33,283 bases of DNA from a bacterium (GTDB lineage: Bacteria; Planctomycetota; JADGBV01): the NCBI GenBank assembly GCA_023261545.1, contig JAHFOS010000032.1, forward strand, positions 1 to 33,283, given 5' to 3'. Below are positions 1 through 8,081 of the stretch, one piece after another. The notes beneath the pieces were generated by a model, which was not told where the DNA came from, searched no databases, and was given only the letters and a program-made list of their open reading frames with translations. Position 1 is the stretch's first letter. Every line of letters begins with the position of its first letter. The translations under genes were made by a program, and so were the position numbers.

Positions 1-211
1 CGTGATCGAAATGCCCGTGGGTGATGAGCACCAGGCCGATGCGCCAGCCCTTGCGGCGGCAGAGGTCCAGGATGATTTCACTATCGCCCCCGGGATCCAC
101 CACGACGCACTCGCCCTTGCCGGCGGCCAGGATCGAACAGTTGCACTGCAAGGGGCCGACGGGGATAACGACTTTCTGGAACCCGCCCGCGGCGGAGGGC
201 TGCTGGTCCAA
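1..211 (-). CDS. MBL-fold metallohydrolase (glyoxalase II-like), 3' part cut by window edge
   Basis: Only the first 70 codons are inside the window; the gene continues beyond base 1. The translation begins at a TTG (209-211) and reads LDQQPSAAGGFQK, then a strand-rich stretch VVIPVGPLQCNCSIL, VVVDPGGD, and LVLITHGHFDH. The THGHFDH segment is the HxHxDH zinc-binding signature of the metallo-beta-lactamase fold, and the PVGPLQCNCSIL ... VDPGGD start is typical of the glyoxalase II / persulfide dioxygenase-like branch (family knowledge). The TTG is chosen because no ATG or GTG is available between the end of the upstream gene (223) and the conserved region; an AAGGG lies about 13 bases before it. 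It follows the small charged gene by 11 bases and is probably co-transcribed. The substrate cannot be told from this fragment. Confidence 0.85.
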   Translation of the reverse strand, partial: MDQQPSAAGGFQKVVIPVGPLQCNCSILAAGKGECVVVDPGGDSEIILDLCRRKGWRIGLVLITHGHFDH

Positions 212-222
212 GCGAACGGAGC

Positions 223-477
223 TTAACCCTTGTTGTTGACGGCGCGGCCGCGCAGACGCTCACGCCCCTTGCCGGCCTCTGCGCCCTGGCCCGAAGCGCC
301 CTGTTTCTCCGTCTCATTCGTGCGTGCGCTTTCCTTGGCGCGCTGGCTCGCGCGCGCCTGTTCCGCGCCGCGGCTGCGCTCCGCGCGCGCTGCGCTGGGC
401 TTGTCCTCCTTGTCCTTATCCCCCTCGGCGATGGCGGCGAGGTTGAGCGTGGGCTTGATGGCGGATGGATCGGGCAT
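223..477 (-). CDS. small Ala/Lys/Glu/Arg-rich hypothetical protein (84 aa)
   Basis: I do not recognise this protein. The ATG at 475-477 is preceded by a strong GGGAGGT ribosome-binding site seven bases upstream, which settles the start and supports a real gene. The protein starts MPDPSAIKPTLNLAAIAEG and then becomes highly charged and low in complexity (repeated Ala, Glu, Arg, Lys, Ser), ending RGRAVNNKG. There is no signal peptide, no membrane segment and no cysteine. It is likely to be disordered or a long helix. It lies between two MBL-fold hydrolase genes on the same strand (75 bases after one, 11 before the next), so it may be part of the same transcript. Base composition matches its neighbours. 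Confidence 0.6.
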   Translation of the reverse strand: MPDPSAIKPTLNLAAIAEGDKDKEDKPSAARAERSRGAEQARASQRAKESARTNETEKQGASGQGAEAGKGRERLRGRAVNNKG

Positions 478-552
478 GGTCGGCACCTCCCTTTTTTCGG
501 CTTCCCGCATTATAGGGGCGACGGGTTGCGAAGCAATGCCGCGGCGCCCGCC

Positions 553-1518
553 CTATTTGCGCGCCTTGACGCTCGCGCCTTCCACCGCCAAGCTCACCTT
601 CATGCGGCTCTCGGGGTAGAGTTTCTTGGCGTAACGCTGGGTTTTCTCCAAGATCTCATGAAGCGCTTGGTCGTCGTAGGCGGGCTCGTGGTGAAAAAGC
701 ACCAAGTGGCGGATGCCCTCGCGCGCGGCGAAGTCCACGCCCACGAAGGAGCTGCTGTGTCCCCAGTCGAGCTTATCCATGTAATCCAGGAAGCTGTACA
801 TGGCGTCGAAAATGAACACATCGGCGCCGCTCAGGGGGTTCTGGCGCTTCGGCAGATCACGGAAATAGTGGTAGGAGGAATCGGTGGAATAGATGAATTT
901 CACGCCTTTCTGCTCGAAAACGTAGGCGAAGGAGTCGCCGGGATGATCCTGTTGCACCGGGGTGACGCGCAGGCCGGCGACGGGTTCGACGGTTTGCCCA
1001 GGCACGAGCTCGGTGAACTGCATGTCCGCCGCCATCTGCTCAAGCGTCACGGGGAAATGGGTCGCGGTCTGCTGATAAACGAAGCGATCCCGGAGCTTGG
1101 GGTGGCAGCCGAAGATACGCAGGCGATAGCCCTTGATGTAGGCGGGGAGGAAGAAGGGGAAACCCATGATGTGATCCCAGTGGGTGTGGCTGAGGAAGAG
1201 CAGGATTTCGCGCGGTCCCTGGCCGTCCTTGATCAAGGTCTGGCCGAATTCGCGCAGTCCCGTGCCCGCGTCGCAGACGATGACGGGCGCGCCGGGAAAA
1301 CGCATCTCCACGCAGGACGAGTTGCCGCCCACGGTGCCGCTGCCATGAGGGTAGTGGCTCTTCAAAAAACGCGCGATGGCCTTATTGCCGCGCAAGTCGG
1401 CCGGACGCGCCAGGCTCAATAATTCCGCGATCTTGTCGCGCACGGCGGCGGGGCGCAGGGGCGTCGGAATCGAGCCGCGCACCCCGTAGAAACGGATCTC
1501 TGCCGCGCCCAAGCTCAT
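553..1518 (-). CDS. MBL-fold metallohydrolase (cyclic-nucleotide phosphodiesterase/PhnP-like group)
   Basis: The protein is 321 aa from the ATG at 1516-1518. It opens IRFYGVRGSIPTPL (residues 8-21), followed by GGNSSCVEM (64-72), CDAGTGLREFG (82-92) and the metal-binding HTHWDH (111-116); later DAMYSF and WGHSS supply further metal ligands. The GVRGSIPTP opening with GGNSSC and DAGTG is characteristic of the MBL branch that includes cyclic-nucleotide phosphodiesterases and PhnP-like phosphodiesterases (family knowledge). A phosphodiester substrate is therefore likely but not proven. No signal peptide is seen, so it is cytoplasmic. Its start overlaps the stop of the upstream Asp-box gene in an ATGA, which implies translational coupling. 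The frame stays open further upstream, but that part is antisense-type low-complexity sequence inside the neighbouring gene and lacks the fold. Confidence 0.88.
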   Translation of the reverse strand: MSLGAAEIRFYGVRGSIPTPLRPAAVRDKIAELLSLARPADLRGNKAIARFLKSHYPHGSGTVGGNSSCVEMRFPGAPVIVCDAGTGLREFGQTLIKDGQGPREILLFLSHTHWDHIMGFPFFLPAYIKGYRLRIFGCHPKLRDRFVYQQTATHFPVTLEQMAADMQFTELVPGQTVEPVAGLRVTPVQQDHPGDSFAYVFEQKGVKFIYSTDSSYHYFRDLPKRQNPLSGADVFIFDAMYSFLDYMDKLDWGHSSSFVGVDFAAREGIRHLVLFHHEPAYDDQALHEILEKTQRYAKKLYPESRMKVSLAVEGASVKARK

Positions 1519-3428
1519 GATCCCATGAGGAAGCAGCCGCCGCCACTGGCGCGCGCGCGCGCGGGAAAGCCATCGGCCGCCGGGGGCAGGGGCGGTGTCT
1601 CGCCGCTGCTGCGACGAGCGCTGGCGAGCGGCTTTTGCGCCCCGGAGCCCGAGGACTTTTTCAGCACCAGCAACAGGTCTCGGCCCGCGACGTTTTTCAC
1701 CCAGTAGCCCGATCCCGGTTCCAGATTCGCCACCTTGCTGTAGCCGGCGGCCTGCCACTGCCAGAGATCCGGAATTAGCGGCGTGGCGGGGTCTGCCGCA
1801 AGCTCCTCATAACTCATCTCGCGCATTCCGTCAAGCACCGATATTTGAGTCCAAGGGGTGGACTCAAGATAAGGCGTGGCCAACGTATTCCAGCCCGGCT
1901 TCAGGCGGATGAGCGAGCGGGCCGCCGTGTTATCGCGGCGCTCTACCGCAAATTCGAGGCTGAAGGCGGCGAGGATCCAGTAGGCGGCGCCGGGTCGGAA
2001 CCCTCCGATTTCCGTGCCGGTGCGGTAATCTCCCAGCTCCGGATCCCAGACCCCCAGCCGCCAGATGGAAGGGTTGTACTGCGACCCGAAAACACTTTCG
2101 AGGTAGGCCTGCACCGTGACCTCTTCACCTCCGTTCTTGACGCTGGCGAAATAGGGGACGGAGATCATGCGGTAGTCCTCCATGGTGCTCCCGGCGGTGA
2201 TGAGATAGCGGGCCGAAGATACCGCGCCGCTCGCCAGCTCGGCCTTGGCTCCGGTGCCCTGGAAATTGGAACGGCGCGGCACGACGCTGTAAGTTCCCCC
2301 GGAGAGCGGATCGGTAAGATGGCGGAAGGGAGGAGCGGTAGAAGATCCCAGATACGTTCCCGAGCGGTAAATATCGTAGGAGGTGGCCAGGGGATGGGCC
2401 GCCCATTCGATTTCCACCGCCTTGGCCAGGGGAAGCGCCTGAGCCTGGTCCAGGGGGTGGAGGTCGAAGGGCCGGGCCAGACGGTATACCGTCCCCGCGC
2501 CCGAGAACCAATGGACGGCGCCATTCGAGAGGACCCAGCCGCCGCCAGGCTGGCCCTGCCAACTTTCGACCGCCATAGCTTTGTAGCTGCGCCCGCCATC
2601 CACGCTCTCTGAGAATTGAGGCGTTCCCGAGGCGACATAGAGCAGCAGGTCGGCGCCCCCCAAGCGCCGCAGTATCACCGGTTTTGCAACATCGTAACTC
2701 GCGGCTGCGCGAAAGGCGGCGAAACTGGCGCCGCCGTCCGTTGTCACAAGGGAGACGATGCCCCCGTCATCGAGCAACAAGATACGTCCTTCCTTGGCAC
2801 TCGAAAAATGAATTCCGGCGACGCGGGCGGAGGGGACCAGCGCCGCAACGGCAACGGGCGTTCGGAAGGTCGTGCCGCCGTCCCCCGAAAACGTGTACAT
2901 CAGGGATGTTCCGGAGCTGTACGCGAGGTAGATGTTCTGGCCCAACTGCGCGGCCTTGGGATTTCCCGAGGGACTCGAAAACAGCGCGGAAATAGCCGCC
3001 GCGGAACCCTGAAGGCTCAGGCGATAGAGGCCGTTGCGGTCGAGGATCAGGGGCTCCACGGCCTGATCCACGAAGGACGGAGCCGTGAGCGCGGTGGCCA
3101 GGGGATAGAACTTGAAGCTGGCGCCACTGTCAGGGGACGTGTAGATTCCCGAACCTTCCACGATGGCGAAAAGCGGGCCTGTTTCAGGCTCAAAGAGAGC
3201 GGATATTCCCGCCGGAGCGCTGGAGCTGGTGCTGTAGCTAACGCCCCCATCCGTGGTGAGGTAAAGCCTGTCTCCGGCCAGCATCCAGTCGCCGCCGCGG
3301 CCTGCGCGGGTCTGCACCTGGGTGCCGCCATCAGGGGGAAAGCCCGTGGAGGTTTCCCACGGCGCGGCGGCCAACACGACGGCCAGGAAGACTCCCCACC
3401 CGCCAGCAAGAATAAATGGCTTTCGCAT
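1515..3428 (-). CDS. secreted Asp-box (BNR) repeat protein with FnIII-like domain and Cys-containing tail
   Basis: The protein is 637 aa from the ATG at 3426-3428, which has GGA seven bases upstream; an in-frame TTG nine bases earlier is less likely. Residues 1-22 form a signal peptide (RKPF then a hydrophobic core ending LAAAPW). Five Asp-boxes of type S/T-x-D-x-G-x-S/T-F/Y occur at about 58-65, 98-105, 181-188, 229-236 and 275-282, as in sialidase-like and other beta-propellers. Residues about 330-405 look like a fibronectin-III module (VEIEWAAHPLATSYDIYRSG). Residues 410-605 contain two repeats of a PGWN/YW-rich domain (SIWRLGVWDPELGDY; LKPGWNTLATPY). The end is Pro/Ala/Arg-rich and finishes SGGGCFLMGS. 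It is probably exported and surface-exposed; the sialidase catalytic residues are not recognised, so I do not call an enzyme. The stop overlaps the next gene (ATGA). Confidence 0.8.
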   Translation of the reverse strand: MRKPFILAGGWGVFLAVVLAAAPWETSTGFPPDGGTQVQTRAGRGGDWMLAGDRLYLTTDGGVSYSTSSSAPAGISALFEPETGPLFAIVEGSGIYTSPDSGASFKFYPLATALTAPSFVDQAVEPLILDRNGLYRLSLQGSAAAISALFSSPSGNPKAAQLGQNIYLAYSSGTSLMYTFSGDGGTTFRTPVAVAALVPSARVAGIHFSSAKEGRILLLDDGGIVSLVTTDGGASFAAFRAAASYDVAKPVILRRLGGADLLLYVASGTPQFSESVDGGRSYKAMAVESWQGQPGGGWVLSNGAVHWFSGAGTVYRLARPFDLHPLDQAQALPLAKAVEIEWAAHPLATSYDIYRSGTYLGSSTAPPFRHLTDPLSGGTYSVVPRRSNFQGTGAKAELASGAVSSARYLITAGSTMEDYRMISVPYFASVKNGGEEVTVQAYLESVFGSQYNPSIWRLGVWDPELGDYRTGTEIGGFRPGAAYWILAAFSLEFAVERRDNTAARSLIRLKPGWNTLATPYLESTPWTQISVLDGMREMSYEELAADPATPLIPDLWQWQAAGYSKVANLEPGSGYWVKNVAGRDLLLVLKKSSGSGAQKPLASARRSSGETPPLPPAADGFPARARASGGGCFLMGS

Positions 3429-3493
3429 AAATTCCAAGAGGTTATTGTCCAGGAAAAACCCCGGGAGTCAATGGCGAAAGCGGGAGCCTGTTA

Positions 3494-3510
3494 CCCCCGA
3501 ATTTCGGGGG
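3494..3510 (-). terminator. possible hairpin terminator after transaldolase
   Basis: The stem CCCCCGA / TCGGGGG (7 bp) with a 3-base loop begins 19 bases past the transaldolase stop on the minus strand. It is followed by no T-run on that strand, so it would be an atypical terminator or just an RNA-end-stabilising hairpin. It also lies upstream of the Asp-box gene start. Confidence 0.35.
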
Positions 3511-3528
3511 GTACTCTCGGGCCGGGCC

Positions 3529-4503
3529 TCAGAGCATTTTTTTGACGGCTTCTTCGAGCTTGATGGTGTCCACCGTGAAGCTGCGGATGCCCTCGGCCAG
3601 TTTTTCCGTGGCCATGGCGTCCTCGTTGTGCAGCCAGCGGAAGGCTTTTTCATCGAGGTGGATCTTGGACTCCTTGCACAGTCCGGGGGCGGTGGCCGGG
3701 TCCAGTTTGCGCTGCAAGGGCAGCGCCTGGGACTTGAGCTCCTCCAGGAACTTGGGCGCGATGGTGAGCGCGTCGCAGCCGGCCAGGGCCTTCACCTCGT
3801 CCACGTTGCGGAAGCTGGCGCCCATGACGACGGTCTTGTGCCCGTATTTCTTGTAGTAGGCGTAGATGCGGCGCACCGAGAGCACACCGGGATCCTCCTC
3901 GGCGGGGTAGCCGTCGCGCTTCTCCTTGGCCTTGTACCAATCGTAAATGCGTCCGACGAAGGGGGAGATGAGGTACACCCCGGCTTCGGCGCAAGCCACG
4001 GCCTGGGCGAAGCTGAAAAGCAGGGTCATGTTGCAGCGGATGGATTCCCTGGCCAGCACGGAGGCGGCCTGGACGCCCTCCCAGGTGGTGCTGAGCTTGA
4101 TGAGCACGCGGTCGCGCTTGATGCCCATGGCCTCGTACATGGCGATGAGTTTGCGGGCCTTGGCGATCATGGCTTCGGCATCGAAAGACATGCGCGCGTC
4201 AACCTCGGTGGAGACGAAGCGCGGCACGATTTTGAGGATTTCGCAGCCGAAAAGGATGAAAAGCTTGTCGATGGCTTCATTCAAGGCCGCAGCCCCCCCC
4301 GCCTTGCGCCCGAAGGCCACGGCTTCATCCACCAGGTGTTTGTAGGCCGGGATTTGCGAGGCGGCGTAGATCAGCGAGGGATTGGTGGTCCCGTCCGTGG
4401 GTTTGTAGGCCTTGATGGACTCGAAGTCGCCGGTATCCGCCACCACGGTGGTCATGGTCTTCAGGCTTTCGAGGGCGTTGGTCTGCGTGGCGGTGGCGCT
4501 CAT
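3529..4503 (-). CDS. tal: transaldolase
   Basis: The 324-aa protein is a transaldolase of the TalB type (E. coli TalB is 317 aa). It transfers a dihydroxyacetone unit between sedoheptulose 7-phosphate and glyceraldehyde 3-phosphate in the non-oxidative pentose phosphate pathway, in the cytoplasm. Visible hallmarks are TTNPSL (39-44), the Schiff-base lysine segment [11 protein letters not shown] with K136, [32 protein letters not shown], and VMGASFRN. The ATG at 4501-4503 has AAGGAG five bases upstream. Its closest downstream neighbour on the strand begins about 100 bases after a hairpin, so it is probably a single-gene unit. Nothing is odd about length or key residues. Confidence 0.97.
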   Translation of the reverse strand: MSATATQTNALESLKTMTTVVADTGDFESIKAYKPTDGTTNPSLIYAASQIPAYKHLVDEAVAFGRKAGGAAALNEAIDKLFILFGCEILKIVPRFVSTEVDARMSFDAEAMIAKARKLIAMYEAMGIKRDRVLIKLSTTWEGVQAASVLARESIRCNMTLLFSFAQAVACAEAGVYLISPFVGRIYDWYKAKEKRDGYPAEEDPGVLSVRRIYAYYKKYGHKTVVMGASFRNVDEVKALAGCDALTIAPKFLEELKSQALPLQRKLDPATAPGLCKESKIHLDEKAFRWLHNEDAMATEKLAEGIRSFTVDTIKLEEAVKKML

Positions 4504-4612
4504 GGTTCTCCTTGCCGGTAGTGCTCGCGGGCCATTGTAGCCAGGCCACGGGTCATTCCAGTTCGGGAGATCGCCGCCACGGATCTTTTTCGCGACAATT
4601 CACCTTAACTCT

Positions 4613-4862
4613 GGTTCATCCGAATAATGCGTACTTTTCTGGAATTTTCAACACGGGGGCAAGGTCGAGAAACACTGAACCCAAAGCGAGCTGCCGGGGG
4701 GATTTTCCACAGATTGCACAGATTAACACTGATAATTCAATCCGGGTCGTCCTTTTTAATCGGTGCAAATCTGTGTAATCTGTGGATGCTCCCGAGTTGA
4801 GGACTGAGAGCCGAGAACAAATGAGGGGAAACCCTGCCTGAGGTACGCATTCTTCGGAAGAG
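4613..4862 (-). mobile_element. 250-bp MITE-like element, copy A (inverted relative to copies B and C)
   Basis: The element has imperfect terminal inverted repeats (left GGTTCATCCGAATAATGCG; right CGCATTCTTCGGAAGAG) and an inner palindrome built on CCACAGATTGCACAGAT-type arms. It is flanked by a perfect 10-bp direct repeat CCTTAACTCT at 4603-4612 and 4863-4872, which I read as a target-site duplication. It matches copies at 9418-9667 and 23512-23764 but in the opposite orientation. It carries no gene. It fills most of the 470-base gap between tal and the beta-barrel gene; in the remaining 100 bases before the barrel gene I see only a short hairpin (AACGG/CCGTT, about 4894-4907). Confidence 0.85.
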
Positions 4863-4973
4863 CCTTAACTCTTCGTATTTCTGGCCCCCTGAACGGTTAC
4901 CCGTTATTTCACTGATTTGAAAAGCAGCCCCTAGTCGTAGATTGCAGCCGGCTTTCCGCCCGTTTTCATACTC

Positions 4974-6266
4974 ATGAAGCTGCCGCCCCTGTTGCGCTTT
5001 CCCCTGCTGGGGCTGGCAGGCTGGCTGCTCGGCATCGCGCTGCTGCGCGCGGACGAGCCGCGCCGTTACGAGCTGCTGGAAGACCTCGACGAATCCTTTC
5101 GTTCGGTCAAGCGCGGAACCTGGGTGAAAAAGGACAGCGACCTGCAGCTCGCCCGCAAACTTTTCGAGATCCGCGATCCCCAGGAAGGGGTGCTGCCTCC
5201 CTCCGCGCTCAAATTCGTGGAAGAGGGCCGCCTCGACGACGATTTTCGCAAGAAACTCGCGGCGGCGTCGCGGGAAATGGAGGGCTGGAACGCGGAGGAC
5301 CGCAAGTTCGTTCAGGAGATGTTCCACCAGGCCCTGGTGGATGACCTGCTGCGGCGCGCCCAGCGCCGCCAGCGCTTCAGCCTCGCGCTCAAGGAGAGAA
5401 TAACCTACGACACCAACGTGACCCAGACCCCCGAGTCGCTCGTCGCCGTGAGCCATCGCCAGGGCACGCAGTCGGCGACCTCGGCGGACCTCAAACATGA
5501 GGGACGCGACGAGCCCTACGGCCAAATCGCCACGCAGTTCAGCTACCGCTTCTCGGATTACTTCGACAGCATTTTCGACAACCGCGCCTCCAAGAGCGTG
5601 TCGCTCTCCATCACCGACAAGTTCAACCTCAAGAAGGCCGGCATCAGCTTCCTGCTTTTCGGGGCCGACGCGCGCGGCGATTACCTCAAGACCACGGGCG
5701 AGTTCGATTATGCCTTCACCACCCTCACGCCCAAGGCGGACCTCATGCTGGCGCCCAAGAAGGATTGGGGCCGGCTTTCCGATCTGTTCATCACCTTCAT
5801 TTCGGCGGGCGTCGAGCTGCGCGACTACGTCGGCGCCAACCGGTTCGACGCCAACGGTCGTACCAAGGACTCCAGCACGCCGTTCCTCACCCTCATCTTC
5901 ATGAACTTCAAGAACTGGAAGTCCCACGCGTCGCGCACCACCCTGAGCCTCATCGCCCGCAACCAGAACTCCAAGTCCGATGAATTCGCCTACCAGTACA
6001 CGCGCATCGGCCTCTCCTACACGGTGACTTTCCCGCGCTGGAGCGTAGCGCCCGACGTGGCGCTCTCCTACCGCGACCAGAAGGTCTTCATCCTCCAAAA
6101 GCGCGAGGACACGGCCTTCGAGCCCGGCGTCACCTTCAGCGCCAAGCTGTACAAGGACATCTGGTCGGCCAGCCTCTCCTACAAGGAGACGCACCAGGAC
6201 TCCAACCTGTCGAACTTCGAGTTCAGCAGCCGCCAGGTGGCGGCGGGATTGAACTGCACGTTCTGA
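4974..6266 (+). CDS. outer-membrane beta-barrel protein
   Basis: The 430-aa protein starts with a signal peptide (MKLPPLLRFPLLGLAGWLLGIALLRA, cleavage near residue 26-27). Residues 30-135 form a charged, helical N-terminal region (DLQLARKLFEI, DFRKKLAAASREMEGW). From about residue 137 the sequence alternates polar and aromatic/hydrophobic residues in amphipathic strands (FSLALKERITYDTNVTQTPES, FSYRFSDYFDSIFDN, VSLSITDKFNL, TTLSLIARNQN, ISYTVTF-like strands), and the protein ends in a C-terminal phenylalanine (GLNCTF), the classic signal for BAM-dependent barrel insertion. The KERITYDTNV start of the barrel is common in DUF560/SLAM-like and related barrels of about 14 strands. Function and ligand are unknown. 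No clear ribosome-binding site precedes the ATG. It converges on the sulfatase gene, 43 bases apart. Confidence 0.75.
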   Translation: MKLPPLLRFPLLGLAGWLLGIALLRADEPRRYELLEDLDESFRSVKRGTWVKKDSDLQLARKLFEIRDPQEGVLPPSALKFVEEGRLDDDFRKKLAAASREMEGWNAEDRKFVQEMFHQALVDDLLRRAQRRQRFSLALKERITYDTNVTQTPESLVAVSHRQGTQSATSADLKHEGRDEPYGQIATQFSYRFSDYFDSIFDNRASKSVSLSITDKFNLKKAGISFLLFGADARGDYLKTTGEFDYAFTTLTPKADLMLAPKKDWGRLSDLFITFISAGVELRDYVGANRFDANGRTKDSSTPFLTLIFMNFKNWKSHASRTTLSLIARNQNSKSDEFAYQYTRIGLSYTVTFPRWSVAPDVALSYRDQKVFILQKREDTAFEPGVTFSAKLYKDIWSASLSYKETHQDSNLSNFEFSSRQVAAGLNCTF

Positions 6267-6309
6267 ACCGGAGGCTGGGGGCTGGTAGGAATCCAGTCAA
6301 GCGCGCGGG

Positions 6310-7740
6310 TCACGGGGTCGGGAGGAAGCGCGCGCCCCCGTCAGCCGACCGGCCGCACAATCCGATCTGGCCGCATCCGGTGACGTGCTCATGCTCTCCG
6401 GACCGCTCGGGATCGACGTAATTCGCGAACCATTGCGCGAGCCGTTGCCGCAGCTCGTCCTCGGTTTTCTTCCATTCAGGATTTCCGGCCAGGTTCCTGG
6501 CTTCCATGGGATCGTGCTGGAGGTGGTACAGCTCGTCGGGCCCCTCGGAGGAGCGGCGCACGTATTTCCATTCCGGCGTGCGGATCATGCGCACAGGACC
6601 GTATTCATCGAACACGACGACGTGATCGCGGCCATGGCTGGGATGTCCGCGCAGCCCCGCGGCGAAGCTTTTCCCCGGCAAAGCGGACGCCGCGGGGTTG
6701 CTGAGCCCCAGGTAATCCAGGAGTGTGGGCATGAAGTCGTATTGGCTCACCAGATCCGCGTTGGTGGTTCCCGGGGGGATGCGTCCGGGATGGGACGCGA
6801 GGAAGGGCACCTTGATGGATTCCTCGAACATATTGAGGGGAAAAGTCGCATTGCCTTTGCCGTACACGCCGTGGTGCCCCATGTTCATGCCGTTGTCGCT
6901 GGTGAAGATGACGAGGGTGTCGCCGCGCAGGTCGTTGACTTCGAGCCATTCGAGCAGCCTGCCGATATTGCGGTCCATGGCCGTGACCGCCGCGAAGTAT
7001 CCACTGAGGAAGGCGCGGCGTTGTTCGGCATCCTGCACGGGAATATTGAGGCGCCGGACCCACGCGGGCGGCGCGAGTCCCGCGGGAAGCGACGCAAAGG
7101 GACAATGATCATGATAGCGATCATAGATTTCGGGGGGATGGTTCGCGCGCGACCACGGGGCATGCGGCGCGGTGTAATGCACGCTCAGGTAGAAAGGCCG
7201 CCGGCTGTTTTTCAGGGCCTCCAGCCAGCGCAGCGCGTTGTCGGTGATGGTGTCCGTGACGTAGCCGGGGTCTTCATGGACCTCGCCGCCCCTGATCAGG
7301 GGCGCGTTGTAATAGGGGCCGCCCCCGCTGGCGTGGACCTCCCAGAATTCAAAACCCTTCTGCGGGTGGTGGGCGTCGCCGAGATGCCACTTGCCGCTGA
7401 TGCCGCAGCGGTAGCCCGCGGCGGCGAGGAAATCCGTGTATCCGGCCTGGCCCTTCAGGTACTCGATGAGTTCGCCCTGGCGCGCCGCTTCGTACCTGGC
7501 GACGGTATTGCCCGCCGCAATCCAGTCGTGGATGCCGTGCTGCGAGGGGATGCGTCCGGTCAGCAGGGAGGCCCTGGCGGGCGAGCAAACCGGGGACGCG
7601 CAGAAGAAGTTTTCAAAACGCATCCCGGATTTGGACAGGAGGTCGAGGTGGGGAGTCTCGATCTCCGGGTTGCCGGCGCAGCGCAGTGCCCAGGGTCCCT
7701 GGTCGTCGGATAAGATGAAAAGGATGTTGGGTGTATTCAA
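6310..7740 (-). CDS. type I sulfatase (formylglycine-dependent)
   Basis: The 476-aa protein is a full-length alkaline-phosphatase-superfamily sulfatase. It begins NILFILSDDQGPW, with the metal-binding Asp pair D12-D13, and has the C-S-P-A-R signature at 52-56 in which C52 would be oxidised to formylglycine. GKWHLGD (116-122) and FTSDNGMNMGHHG give further active-site residues. It should hydrolyse a sulfate ester; the exact substrate is unknown. The Cys-type signature requires a formylglycine-generating enzyme or anSME maturase, neither of which is in this window. There is no signal peptide in the assigned frame: the start at 7738-7740 is a TTG with no good ribosome-binding site, so an alternative start is possible. 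The last 20 residues are unlike the family. No sugar-uptake or other polysaccharide genes are adjacent. Confidence 0.93.
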   Translation of the reverse strand: MNTPNILFILSDDQGPWALRCAGNPEIETPHLDLLSKSGMRFENFFCASPVCSPARASLLTGRIPSQHGIHDWIAAGNTVARYEAARQGELIEYLKGQAGYTDFLAAAGYRCGISGKWHLGDAHHPQKGFEFWEVHASGGGPYYNAPLIRGGEVHEDPGYVTDTITDNALRWLEALKNSRRPFYLSVHYTAPHAPWSRANHPPEIYDRYHDHCPFASLPAGLAPPAWVRRLNIPVQDAEQRRAFLSGYFAAVTAMDRNIGRLLEWLEVNDLRGDTLVIFTSDNGMNMGHHGVYGKGNATFPLNMFEESIKVPFLASHPGRIPPGTTNADLVSQYDFMPTLLDYLGLSNPAASALPGKSFAAGLRGHPSHGRDHVVVFDEYGPVRMIRTPEWKYVRRSSEGPDELYHLQHDPMEARNLAGNPEWKKTEDELRQRLAQWFANYVDPERSGEHEHVTGCGQIGLCGRSADGGARFLPTP

Positions 7741-7852
7741 GGAGGGCGCATCAAATACAACCGCGTCTCCAGCGACAGGCCGCGAGCATAGCGGTGGGCT
7801 TGGCGATACAATGTTCCCAGGTCATAGTTCAGCCATGACGCAGCCCTTCCAG

Positions 7853-7933
7853 CCGTTCGCCCTGAGCTTGTCGAAGGGTGAACGGCGGCGGGGTTCCGGT
7901 TCGCTCATGCTTCGACAAGCTCAGCACGAACGG
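7853..7933. repeat. REP-like pair of inverted palindromes (GAGCTTGTCGAAG type)
   Basis: Two hairpin-forming units face each other. The first reads CCGTTCGCCCT-GAGCTTGTCGA-AGGGTGAACGG, and the second is the inverted counterpart with CTTCGACAAGCTCAG in its centre. The CTGAGCTTGTCGAAG core is a repeat I recognise from many unrelated bacterial genomes, where it is often mis-annotated as short proteins. It lies in the 341-base gap between the divergently transcribed sulfatase and FAD-oxidoreductase genes. In the rest of that gap (7741-7852 and 7934-8081) I see no gene and no convincing promoter. Confidence 0.85.
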
Positions 7934-8081
7934 ACCTGAACACTGGCAACGCAAATCGAAGACACATTCTAGGGGCTGAACTATGACATCCCCGGAAGCA
8001 TGCGCATTCTTTCTTTCCCCTCTGCCGGTCGCCCCTAGAATCCGCGAGTCCAACAGGCTTCGGAACCATTGAAATTAAGCC

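Noticed and set aside
4613-4862. Repeat considered as an RNA gene or rho-independent terminator
   Set aside because: The flanking 10-bp duplication and the two other copies show it is an inserted element. Its hairpin potential may still affect transcripts, but I do not call a terminator.
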